This document shows, piece by piece, positions 6,900 to 13,466 of a DNA stretch of 13,466 nt. Every line of letters starts with the position of its first letter. Positions within the stretch are counted from its first letter, which is position 1. Location: NCBI GenBank assembly GCA_900321335.1, contig ONVR01000056.1, positions 1 through 13,466 on the forward strand. Direction: 5' to 3'. Below the pieces are notes generated by a model. It saw nothing but the letters and a program-made list of their open reading frames with translations, made no database searches and was not told the origin of the DNA. The position numbers and the translations under genes were made by a program. Origin of the DNA: an uncultured Eubacteriales bacterium (GTDB taxonomy: Bacteria; Bacillota; Clostridia; Oscillospirales; Oscillospiraceae).

Positions 6900-7331
6900 T
6901 CATCCGTATTTGGCAAACAGGTACTCGATGGCCTCCCGGTAGCCGGCAAAGCCCTTTCCGTACACGGACTTCTCACAGGCCATGGCGGGGTAGGACACGT
7001 GGCGGAAGGGTTCCCGCTGATAGATATCCGACAGGTGAACCTCCACCGCGGGGAGCGAGACGGCCTTGAGGGCGTCGAGAATGGCGATGGAGTAGTGGGT
7101 ATAGGCGGCGGGGTTGATGACGATGGCGTCGGCCGTGCCGTAGGCCTGCTGGATCTTGTCCACGATGGCGCCCTCGTGGTTGGACTGCCACACCTCCGCC
7201 TCCACGCCCAGCTCAGCGCAGGCGGTCTCCAGATAGCGCACCAGATCGGCGTAGCTCTCCGTGCCGTAGACCCCGGGCTCCCGGATGCCAAGCATGTTGA
7301 GGTTGGGACCGTTGATGATGAGGATTTTCAT
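6900..7331 (-). CDS. aroQ: 3-dehydroquinate dehydratase, type II
   Basis: A 143-residue protein of normal length for the type II enzyme, which removes water from 3-dehydroquinate to give 3-dehydroshikimate and works as a cytoplasmic dodecamer in characterised members. It shows the GPNLNMLGIREPGVYG block with catalytic Tyr22, QSNHEGAIVDKIQ (49-61), INPAAYTHYS (72-81), and EVHLSD with His99 followed by FRHVSYPA (109-116). The last motif usually reads HLSN; the Asp at 102 is a mild variation. The ATG overlaps the stop of aroE-aroK as ATGA, and AAGGAG lies 8 nt upstream, so translation is probably coupled. It is the last aro gene before the AT-rich gap leading to mop; I see no strong terminator after it. 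Confidence 0.96.
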   Translation of the reverse strand: MKILIINGPNLNMLGIREPGVYGTESYADLVRYLETACAELGVEAEVWQSNHEGAIVDKIQQAYGTADAIVINPAAYTHYSIAILDALKAVSLPAVEVHLSDIYQREPFRHVSYPAMACEKSVYGKGFAGYREAIEYLFAKYG

Positions 7332-8548
7332 AATTGCAGCTCCTTTTTGATCTGTTGCGCCGTCTGCTCCACCCCGGCGTTTTGTACCGTGTGCTCCGCC
7401 CAGGCGGTGTACAGGGGCAGACGCTGTTCATACATCGTCTGCAGGTCCTGCTGCCGGGACAGAGGCCGCCCGTCGGTGGGCAGCTCCGCCACGGCCCGCT
7501 GAAGCCAGACGGTGACGCTGTTCTGCCGCAGCAGCGGCAGGTTCCGCTGCCGGGTGACCACGCCGCCCCCGCAGGCGATGACCAGTCCGCTCTGTTTGGC
7601 GTACTGCTCCAGCACGGCGGTCTCCAGCATGCGAAAACGCTCCTCGCCGTCCTGTGCGAAAATCTCCGGAATGGACTTGCCGGAGAACTGGACGATCTGC
7701 TCGTCAATATCCACGAACTGGCGCCCCGTCGCTTTGGCCAGCGCCTTGCCGACGGAGGTCTTGCCGCAGCCCGGCATCCCGATGAGGGCCACGTTTTGCG
7801 TCTGCCGCTGGATGATACCGGCGATCTCGTCGATGCGCCGGTCCTCAATGGGCGTGCCGGTGAACAGCTCGCTTGTCCGTTTGGCCTGGGCCACCAGCAT
7901 GGAAAGGCCGTTTACCGCCGTCATGCCCAGCGTCATGGCCTGTCGGAGAAACTCCGTCCGGGCGGGGTTGTACACCAGGTCAAAGGCGGCCCGTCCCCGG
8001 GTGAACAGGGACAGATCCACCACGCTGCGGCCCGTTTCCGGGTACATCCCTACGGGGGTGGCGTTGACCAGGATCTCCGCGTCGAAGTGTGCCGGCAGAT
8101 TGCCGTAATTGTTTTCCCCGGAGCGGGAGACGGTGACGATCTGCCCGGCGCCGAGATCCGTCAGCACGGCCCGCACCGTGAGGCTGGCCCCGCCGGAGCC
8201 GAAGATCACGCACTTTTTCCCCTGCACGGACACGCCGCTTTTCCGGATCATATAGGAAAAACCGCAGTAGTCGGTGTTGTCGCCGTACAGCGTCCCGTCT
8301 GCACGGCGCAGAACGGTGTTGACGCTTCCGATGGCCGCGGCCTGTCGGGACAGCTCCGCGCAGTAGGGGATCACGTCTTTTTTGTAGGGGATGGTCACGT
8401 TGATGCCGTCGAATTCGCCGCTTCGGAGAAAGGTCTCCAGTTCCTCCGGCGTTTTTTCAAACAGCCGGTATTCATAGCTGCCGAGCATCCCGTGAATTTT
8501 CGGGGAGAAGCTGTGTCCCAGGGGGTTGCCCAATAAGCCGAAAATCAT
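7328..8548 (-). CDS. aroE-aroK: Bifunctional shikimate dehydrogenase - shikimate kinase
   Basis: One 406-residue chain carries two consecutive shikimate pathway enzymes. Residues 1 to about 245 are AroE: GHSFSPKIHG (11-20) and NVTIPYK with catalytic Lys56 bind shikimate, NTDYCGF (91-97) supplies the catalytic Asp93, GSGGAS (117-122) and SRS (141-143) bind NADP, and NATPVGM (162-168) and NGLSMLVAQA (213-222) complete the fold. This half is compact, lacking part of the region after the NADP loop. From about 252 it is shikimate kinase: GMPGCGKTS (257-265) is the Walker A loop, DID (280-282) and GEERFR (301-306) contact substrate and magnesium, CGGGV (326-330) the shikimate, and DGRPLS (359-364) plus YEQRLPLY (373-380) form the lid. 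Both active sites look intact. AAGGAGGA 7 nt upstream supports the start; the stop overlaps aroQ as ATGA. Confidence 0.95.
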   Translation of the reverse strand: MIFGLLGNPLGHSFSPKIHGMLGSYEYRLFEKTPEELETFLRSGEFDGINVTIPYKKDVIPYCAELSRQAAAIGSVNTVLRRADGTLYGDNTDYCGFSYMIRKSGVSVQGKKCVIFGSGGASLTVRAVLTDLGAGQIVTVSRSGENNYGNLPAHFDAEILVNATPVGMYPETGRSVVDLSLFTRGRAAFDLVYNPARTEFLRQAMTLGMTAVNGLSMLVAQAKRTSELFTGTPIEDRRIDEIAGIIQRQTQNVALIGMPGCGKTSVGKALAKATGRQFVDIDEQIVQFSGKSIPEIFAQDGEERFRMLETAVLEQYAKQSGLVIACGGGVVTRQRNLPLLRQNSVTVWLQRAVAELPTDGRPLSRQQDLQTMYEQRLPLYTAWAEHTVQNAGVEQTAQQIKKELQL

Positions 8549-8570
8549 ATGCAGTCCTCCTTATAAACGG

Positions 8571-9716
8571 TCAGATCAATTCGGAATAGCTGCCCAGATA
8601 GTGAAACGCCTCACACATGTTTTCCAGCTCTCCCAGCAGCTGAACCAGGGAGGGGTTGTACACGGAGGCATCCAGATCAAAGTAGAACATGAACTCGAAA
8701 TCCCGGTCCGGCAGGGGGCGGCTCTCCAGCTTGACCAGATTGATGCCAAGGGCGTAAAACCGGCTGAGAACCTTGTAAAGGGCGCCGGGGGCATGGGGAG
8801 TAATGAGCATGATGCTGGTCCGGTCCGCCCCGGGATAGATCTCCAGGTTTTTCGAGATGCAGATAAAGCGGGTGTAGTTGTTGCCCTGATCCTGCACGGA
8901 CTGGGCCAGACAGTCCAGACCGTACAGCCCGGCGCAGTTGCGGCTGGACAGGGCCGCCCAGTCCGTTCTGCCGGACTGGGCCACCATTCTGGCGGCCACG
9001 GCGGTGTTTTCCACTACGTGGACCGTCACCTGGGAGCCCAGGGACCTGAGAAAGCCGCCGCACTGATTGATGGCCTGCTCGTGGGAGAAGATCTCCCGAA
9101 TCTGAGAAAGCCCGGTTCCGGGCAGAGCCAGCAGGTTGTGATCCACCTTGAGCCGGACGCTGCGGACGATGCTGAACTGGTGCTTCATCATCAGGTCATA
9201 GACCTTGTTCACAGAGCCGGCGGTGCTGTTTTCGATGGGAAGGATGCCGTAGGAGCACAGACCGTCCTCAATGGCGCTGAACACCCCGTCAAAGGTGGAA
9301 AAATAGGTGATGGACGGGGTGGAAAAAACACGCTGGCAGGCCAGCTGGGAGTAGGCGCCCTCCACCCCCTGACAGGCTACACTGGCGTATTTCGGAAACA
9401 GGGGATCCGTGTCCGCCAGCGCCTGACGGACGCGCCCGGTGAGGGCTGAATCCGTGGCCAGCAGCCGGTGCTGATAGGCCCGGCTGAGCTCCATGAGCAT
9501 GGAAAAGAGCACCGTGGCGTAGTCTCGCATCTCCTCTCCGGCCTTCTCGGCCACCTCCGAGAGGATCTGCCGCTCCCGGGCAGGATCGTAAACAGAGCTG
9601 CCGGATGCGTGCTTGACCTGGGCCACCTGTCCCGCCAGCTCCTGCCGCTGCAAAAACAGCTCCAGGATTCGGTCGTTGAGATCGTTGATGCGGATTCGCA
9701 GTTCTTCCAGAGTCAT
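8571..9716 (-). CDS. pheA: Chorismate mutase - prephenate dehydratase (P-protein)
   Basis: A 381-residue bifunctional enzyme that rearranges chorismate to prephenate and converts it to phenylpyruvate, the precursor of phenylalanine. Residues 1 to about 90 are an AroQ-type helical chorismate mutase (MTLEELRIRINDLNDRILEL). About 110-290 form the dehydratase, with QGVEGAYSQLA (116-126), PIENSTAGSV (160-169), HEQAINQC (212-219) and the catalytic TRF at 282-284. About 300-375 form an ACT domain with GALYKVLSRF (311-320) and ESRP (331-334), the positions that sense phenylalanine in characterised relatives, so feedback inhibition is expected. The start shares one base with the aroC stop (TGATG), with GGAGG about 10 nt upstream inside aroC. 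All three domains look complete. Confidence 0.96.
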   Translation of the reverse strand: MTLEELRIRINDLNDRILELFLQRQELAGQVAQVKHASGSSVYDPARERQILSEVAEKAGEEMRDYATVLFSMLMELSRAYQHRLLATDSALTGRVRQALADTDPLFPKYASVACQGVEGAYSQLACQRVFSTPSITYFSTFDGVFSAIEDGLCSYGILPIENSTAGSVNKVYDLMMKHQFSIVRSVRLKVDHNLLALPGTGLSQIREIFSHEQAINQCGGFLRSLGSQVTVHVVENTAVAARMVAQSGRTDWAALSSRNCAGLYGLDCLAQSVQDQGNNYTRFICISKNLEIYPGADRTSIMLITPHAPGALYKVLSRFYALGINLVKLESRPLPDRDFEFMFYFDLDASVYNPSLVQLLGELENMCEAFHYLGSYSELI

Positions 9717-10807
9717 CAGACGTGTCCCTCCTTGTCCAAAAGTGCGTCGTATACGGCGATGGCCGCCGCTGCCTCCACCACGGGCACGGCCCGGACGGCC
9801 ACACAGGGGTCGTGACGGCCTTTGACGTTCAGCGTCACGTCCCTGCCCTCCGACAGGCTGACGCTCTGCTGCTCTCTGGCGATGGAGGGAGTGGGCTTGA
9901 AGGCGGCCCGGAAGATGATGGGCATGCCGGAGGTGATGCCGCCCAGGATACCGCCGTGGCGGTTGGTCCTGGCCTTTACCCGGCCTTCGTCCATGTAGAA
10001 GGCGTCGTTGTTCTCGCTGCCGGTGTATCCGGCTGCGGCAAAGCCGGCGCCGAATTCGATGCCCTTGACGGCGGGAATACCGAAGACGATTTGGGCGATC
10101 CGGTTTTCCATGCCGTCAAAGATGGGCTCGCCCACGCCTGCGGGGACGCCGGTAACGGCGCACTCCACGATGCCGCCAACGGAGTCGCCTGCCTGTTTTG
10201 CCGCCTCGATCCGCTGGCACATAGCCTGTCCCGCCGCCTCGGAGAGGGTGGGAAAGGCTCTGCCCCGCAGGGCAGAAAGGGTTTCACCGGACACGGCCAC
10301 CGGGTCAAAGGGCGTGTCCATTACGCCCCCCGCAGCGTACAGATGCGCCAGCACGGAAATGCCCCGGCGCGCCAGCAGCTGGAGGCAGATGCCTCCCGCC
10401 ACACACAAAGGCGCCGTGAGCCGGGCGGAGAAATGACCGCCACCCGCCGTGTCCTGAAAGCCGCCGAACTTCACCTGAGCGGTGTAATCCGCGTGGCCGG
10501 GGCGGGGCACGTCCCGCAGCTCCCGGTAATCGGCGGAGCGGGTGTCCGTGTTGCGGATCACCGCCGTCAGCGGTGCGCCGCAGGTGACCCCGCCGGCCAG
10601 ACCGGATAAAATCTCCGGCTCATCGCTCTCCTTCCGGGGCGTGGACCAGGGATTCTGACCGGGGGCCCTCCGCTTGAGAAAGGCGCCCAGGGCTGCCAGA
10701 TCCACCGGCTCTCCGGCGGGCAGACCGTCCATGACCACCCCCACGGCGGGGGCGTGGGACTGGCCGAATATGGAGATTTTCAGATTGTTTCCGAAGATGG
10801 ATGCCAT
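9716..10807 (-). CDS. aroC: Chorismate synthase
   Basis: A 363-residue enzyme that turns 5-enolpyruvylshikimate-3-phosphate into chorismate using reduced FMN. It begins MASIFGNNLKISIFGQSHAP and shows RRAPGQNPWSTPR, RPGHADYT, QDTAGGGHFSARLTAP, GGIVECAVTGVPAGVGEP, TNRHGGILGGITSG and GRHDPCVAVRAVPVVE, covering the FMN and substrate sites. The GGGHFSARLTA version of the substrate loop, in place of GRSSARET, is in my recollection common in clostridial enzymes. The open frame extends 37 codons upstream to 10918 inside aroA, but GGAGGA 6 nt before the ATG at 10807 and alignment to the family fix the start. That start lies 28 bp inside the end of aroA, and the stop shares a base with the pheA start. 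Confidence 0.96.
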   Translation of the reverse strand: MASIFGNNLKISIFGQSHAPAVGVVMDGLPAGEPVDLAALGAFLKRRAPGQNPWSTPRKESDEPEILSGLAGGVTCGAPLTAVIRNTDTRSADYRELRDVPRPGHADYTAQVKFGGFQDTAGGGHFSARLTAPLCVAGGICLQLLARRGISVLAHLYAAGGVMDTPFDPVAVSGETLSALRGRAFPTLSEAAGQAMCQRIEAAKQAGDSVGGIVECAVTGVPAGVGEPIFDGMENRIAQIVFGIPAVKGIEFGAGFAAAGYTGSENNDAFYMDEGRVKARTNRHGGILGGITSGMPIIFRAAFKPTPSIAREQQSVSLSEGRDVTLNVKGRHDPCVAVRAVPVVEAAAAIAVYDALLDKEGHV

Positions 10808-12078
10808 GTTGCTTCCTCCGTAACGCTGCCGCCGAGGCGGCGGAAATGGGTGTAGAAATCGGGATAGGATTTGTTGACGGCCTCCGCGCCGGTGATGGTG
10901 ACAGGTCCCCCGGCGCACTGGGCGGCGATGGCCGCCGTCATGGCGATCCGGTGGTCGCCCCAGGAGGAGACGACGCCCCCGGAGAGGGGATGTCCGCCCC
11001 GGATCACAAGGCCGTCGGGCTGTTCCGAGACCGCCGCTCCGAGAGCCGTAAGCGTCTCCGCCACGGCCTTGAGCCGGTCGCTTTCCTTCAGCCGGAGCCG
11101 CCCGGCGTTTCGGATGACGGTAACGCCCTCGGCCGCCGCTGCGACCAGGGCGAACACGGGCACCAGATCGGGCACGTCTTTCGCGTCCAGCTCCAGTCCC
11201 CGGAGATCGCCGCCGGATACAGTGACGCTGTCATCGGAGCGTTTGACTCTTGCGCCGAACCGCTCTAAAAGCGCCAGACAGGCCCGGTCTCCCTGAAGGG
11301 AAGCGGTGTTGAGATTGGTCACCGTCACGGGATGCTCTCCGATGGCTCCGGCGCAGAGCCAGAAGGCGGCGTTGGACCAGTCCCCCTCCACGTTCACCGT
11401 GCCCGGGGAGCGGTAACGCTGTCCCCCGGGGATGGAAAACCCAGATCCGGTCTCCCGGACGGCGATGCCAAAGGCTTTCAGCGCATGGAGCGTCATGTCG
11501 ATATAGGGCCGGGATTCCACCTGACCCGTCAGGGTCAGCTCGCTGTCTCCCGCCAGCAGAGGCAGGGCAAACAGCAGCCCGCTGACGTACTGGCTGGACA
11601 CGTCGGCGGCCAGGGTGTACCGGCCGCTTTGGAGCTGCCCGCCGCAGGAAAAGGGTACGCTGCCCGGTTTCGAGAGGGTGCAGCCGTGGGCCGTCAGCTC
11701 CTCGTAGAGAGGGGACAGGGGCCGTTGGGGCAGCCGCCCCTGAGGGAGAAAGGCGCCGCCGGTCCCCAGCGCGCAGACCACCGGCAGCAGAAAGCGCAGG
11801 GTGGAGCCGGACTCGCCGCAGGCCAGGGGCGCCTGGGAAACAGGATGGGTCCGATCCAGGGGCGTTACCCAAAAACGCCCGTTTTCCCGGCGGATCCCGG
11901 CGCCCAGGCCGGTAAGGCACCGGACGGTGGCTTCAATATCCTCGGAGGTCCCGGAGCAGATCAGCTCCGTGGGTCCATCCGCCAGCGCCGCGCACAGCAA
12001 AAGCCGGTGGGCCTGGGATTTTGACGGAATGGCCCGCACGGTGCCCTGAAGGGCGGAGGGGGCAATGGTCACGTTCAT
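10780..12078 (-). CDS. aroA: 3-phosphoshikimate 1-carboxyvinyltransferase (EPSP synthase)
   Basis: A 432-residue enzyme joining phosphoenolpyruvate to shikimate-3-phosphate. Visible active-site elements are PSKSQAHR (18-25, with Lys20 and Arg25), CGESGSTLRFLLP (87-99), VPDLVP (302-307, with Asp304), KESDRLKA (331-338, with Glu332), WGDHRIAM (373-380) and NKSYPDF (402-408). The PEP-side motif reads CGESGSTLRF rather than the LGNAGTAMRP of the E. coli class. The frame extends to 12114, but GGAGGA 8 nt before the ATG at 12078 and the family's normal beginning fix the start, leaving a single base between it and the aroB stop. Its last 28 bp encode the start of aroC in another frame. Confidence 0.96.
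   Translation of the reverse strand: MNVTIAPSALQGTVRAIPSKSQAHRLLLCAALADGPTELICSGTSEDIEATVRCLTGLGAGIRRENGRFWVTPLDRTHPVSQAPLACGESGSTLRFLLPVVCALGTGGAFLPQGRLPQRPLSPLYEELTAHGCTLSKPGSVPFSCGGQLQSGRYTLAADVSSQYVSGLLFALPLLAGDSELTLTGQVESRPYIDMTLHALKAFGIAVRETGSGFSIPGGQRYRSPGTVNVEGDWSNAAFWLCAGAIGEHPVTVTNLNTASLQGDRACLALLERFGARVKRSDDSVTVSGGDLRGLELDAKDVPDLVPVFALVAAAAEGVTVIRNAGRLRLKESDRLKAVAETLTALGAAVSEQPDGLVIRGGHPLSGGVVSSWGDHRIAMTAAIAAQCAGGPVTITGAEAVNKSYPDFYTHFRRLGGSVTEEATWHPSSETI
10814..10819 (-). promoter_or_regulatory. Ribosome-binding site of aroC, inside aroA
   Basis: GGAGGA on the minus strand, 6 nt before the ATG at 10807. It lies within the last codons of aroA and decides the aroC start against the 37-codon-longer open frame. 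Confidence 0.8.
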
Positions 12079-12079
12079 C

Positions 12080-13138
12080 TTACGCATCCTCCAGTCCGGC
12101 GGCGAGAAAATCACCCAGCGCCGCCACAGGGAGCTGATACACGAAGGCAGAGCCGATGGCCCGTGAGAGGATCAGGAAAATGGCGTCTCCGGAGCGCTTT
12201 TTGTCCGATCCCATGACCGCCAGCAGCTCCCCGGACCGGAACGCCGCACGCTCCGGCAGGCCGTATCGCCGCACCATGGACAGGATCTGCTCATAGACCT
12301 CCCGGGGGCACAGCCCCAGCTTCCAGGCGGCCCGTGAGACGATCACCATGCCGATGGCCACGCTTGCCCCATGGGATAGGGAAAACCGGGAGCACTGCTC
12401 GACGGCGTGACCCACGGTGTGGCCGAAGTTCAGCACGGCCCGCCGGCCCGTGTCAAACTCATCCTCATTTACAATGTCGCGCTTGATGCGCACGCAGGCG
12501 GCGATGACCGATTCCAGCTTGTCCGCCACGCCGCCCTCGAGCCGGGCAAACAGCTCCCGGTCGGCGATGACGCCGTATTTGATGACCTCGGCGCAGCCCG
12601 CCCGGAACACGTCCTCCGGCAGGGTGTCCAGGGTCTTGTAGTCACAGAGCACCAGCTCCGGCTGCCAGAAGGCCCCGCAGAGGTTTTTCCCCGCCTCCAG
12701 GTCGATGGCGGTCTTGCCCCCAACGGAGGAGTCCACAGCGGCCAGTAGGGTGGTGGGGATCTGCACGAACCGCACGCCCCGCTGGTACGTGGCGGCGGCA
12801 AAGCCCGTCAGGTCCCCCACGACGCCGCCCCCCAGGGCGACGAGCAGATCGCTTCTGGTAAAGCGCAGGGCAGCCAGGGTGTTTAAGAGGGACAGCCAGG
12901 TCCCGGCGGATTTGGAGGCCTCTCCGTGGGGAAATACGAAACGCTCTACCCGAAAGCCGGCCTCTGCAAGGGACGCGGCCACCGTGTCGCCGTACAGGGC
13001 GTCTACCGTGTCGTCAGAGACGAGCATGGCGCTCTGCGCCGGGGCGACGGCCCGGATCCGGTTTCCCGCGTCCCCGAGCAGATCCTCGCCGATGACGATG
13101 TCGTAGGTTTTCGAGGCCTTGACCGTAACCGTCGTCAT
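12080..13138 (-). CDS. aroB: 3-dehydroquinate synthase
   Basis: A 352-residue NAD-dependent enzyme that cyclises DAHP to 3-dehydroquinate. It contains the NAD-binding GGGVVGDLTGFAAATYQRG (103-121), PTTLLAAVDSSVGGKTAID (128-146), GCAEVIKYG with the metal ligand Glu184, NFGHTVGHA (237-245, His240) and LSHGASVAIGM (254-264, His256), giving the expected Glu/His/His metal site. HGAS replaces the commoner HGEA after the last ligand. The open frame reaches back to 13303, but the extra 55 residues are low-complexity translation inside tyrA; the ATG at 13138, with GGAGGAGGTGG 7 nt upstream, is the real start. It overlaps the tyrA stop as ATGA and ends one base before aroA. Confidence 0.96.
   Translation of the reverse strand: MTTVTVKASKTYDIVIGEDLLGDAGNRIRAVAPAQSAMLVSDDTVDALYGDTVAASLAEAGFRVERFVFPHGEASKSAGTWLSLLNTLAALRFTRSDLLVALGGGVVGDLTGFAAATYQRGVRFVQIPTTLLAAVDSSVGGKTAIDLEAGKNLCGAFWQPELVLCDYKTLDTLPEDVFRAGCAEVIKYGVIADRELFARLEGGVADKLESVIAACVRIKRDIVNEDEFDTGRRAVLNFGHTVGHAVEQCSRFSLSHGASVAIGMVIVSRAAWKLGLCPREVYEQILSMVRRYGLPERAAFRSGELLAVMGSDKKRSGDAIFLILSRAIGSAFVYQLPVAALGDFLAAGLEDA
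12087..12092 (-). promoter_or_regulatory. Ribosome-binding site of aroA, inside aroB
   Basis: GGAGGA on the minus strand, 8 nt before the ATG at 12078, within the last codons of aroB. It touches the alternative ATG at 12087, leaving no spacer, so that upstream start is unlikely. Confidence 0.75.
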
Positions 13139-13466
13139 GACCGGTCCACCTCCTCCTTGATTTTCCGGCCCTCCGCCAGCAGCTCCCGGAGAGCGTTTGC
13201 ATCCCCCGCGGCCATGGCGTCCCGGTAGGCCCTGACAGAATCCAGAAAACCGTCCAGTTCCCGGATCAGATTGTCCCGGTTTTCCAGAAACAGCTCCGTC
13301 CACATCTGCTCATTGAGCCAGGCCACCCGGGTCAGGTCCTTGTAGCTGCCCGCGGAAAAGCCCTTGTGGGCCCGTGCCGTGGGACTTTTGATATAGGCGT
13401 TGGATACCACGTGGGCCATCTGGGAGGTGAAGGCGATCATCTCGTCGTGCCGGGCCCCGTCGGTGA
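13135..13466 (-). CDS. tyrA: Prephenate dehydrogenase, C-terminal part (gene continues past the right edge)
   Basis: The last 110 residues of a TyrA-type enzyme, which oxidatively decarboxylates prephenate to 4-hydroxyphenylpyruvate for tyrosine synthesis. The frame is already open at the window edge (ARHDEMIAFTSQMAHVVSNA), so the NAD-binding half lies outside. Diagnostic are HDEMIAFTSQ, the GFSAGSYKDLTRVAWLNE block and MWTELFLENRDNL, which belong to the helical dimerisation domain. The chain ends 57 residues after ENRDNL at EEVDRS, so there is no C-terminal ACT domain, unlike some Gram-positive TyrA proteins. Its stop overlaps the aroB start as ATGA, making it the first gene of the visible operon. 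Confidence 0.93.
   Translation of the reverse strand, partial: TDGARHDEMIAFTSQMAHVVSNAYIKSPTARAHKGFSAGSYKDLTRVAWLNEQMWTELFLENRDNLIRELDGFLDSVRAYRDAMAAGDANALRELLAEGRKIKEEVDRS
13146..13156 (-). promoter_or_regulatory. Ribosome-binding site of aroB, inside tyrA
   Basis: GGAGGAGGTGG on the minus strand, 7 nt before the ATG at 13138, within the final codons of tyrA. It decides the aroB start against the 55-codon-longer open frame. Confidence 0.8.

Noticed and set aside
13139..13303. 55-residue N-terminal extension of aroB
   Set aside because: It is Gly/Pro-rich translation in the wrong frame of tyrA, unlike any 3-dehydroquinate synthase N-terminus, and the ATG at 13138 has a strong ribosome-binding site.
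1..13466. tRNA, rRNA, transposase, integrase or attachment sites
   Set aside because: Nothing resembling these was seen in the gaps, which are all short; the coding genes are ordinary metabolic or redox genes with no mobile-element genes between them.

Overview
The window is a gene-dense, GC-rich stretch in which every supported gene lies on the minus strand, so transcription runs from high to low coordinates. Gene content, strong GGAGG-type ribosome-binding sites and short ATGA overlaps suggest a strict anaerobe of the Clostridia, most likely an Oscillospiraceae-like gut bacterium. That placement is inference from style and content; no search was possible.

Region A (13466 down to 6900) is a compact aromatic amino acid operon: tyrA (partial, runs off the right edge), aroB, aroA, aroC, pheA, an aroE-aroK fusion and aroQ. 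Together they cover 3-dehydroquinate synthase, 3-dehydroquinate dehydratase, shikimate dehydrogenase, shikimate kinase, EPSP synthase and chorismate synthase, plus the prephenate branches to phenylalanine and tyrosine. Only DAHP synthase and the final aminotransferase are absent. Junctions are tight (4-bp ATGA overlaps, a TGATG junction, a 1-bp gap and a 28-bp nested start), pointing to translational coupling.

Region B (6899-6760) is an AT-rich gap with a plausible promoter for the next unit and a perfect 10-bp inverted repeat around it.

Region C (6759 down to 1, continuing past the left edge) is the unusual part. In order it holds a Mop-type molybdenum aldehyde oxidoreductase; a strong terminator-like hairpin; a 744-residue flavin/iron-sulfur protein with an N-terminal cysteine motif, one FAD fold, a ferredoxin-like cysteine region and two HdrB-like CCG domains; a second terminator-like hairpin; an array of 74-bp tandem repeats; a 65-residue two-CxxC protein; and a phenylacetate-CoA-ligase-like AMP-forming enzyme. 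From memory this order matches a poorly characterised conserved neighbourhood of Desulfovibrio vulgaris (DVU_1559, 1558, 1557, 1553 and neighbours), which also carries a radical SAM protein, a methyltransferase, an XdhC-like protein and an NTP transferase. A reasonable reading is that Mop oxidises an unknown substrate, electrons pass through its two [2Fe-2S] centres to the multi-cluster flavoprotein, and the ligase activates a carboxylate made by or feeding the pathway. The substrate and electron acceptor are unknown. This cluster is the best candidate for an undescribed system here.
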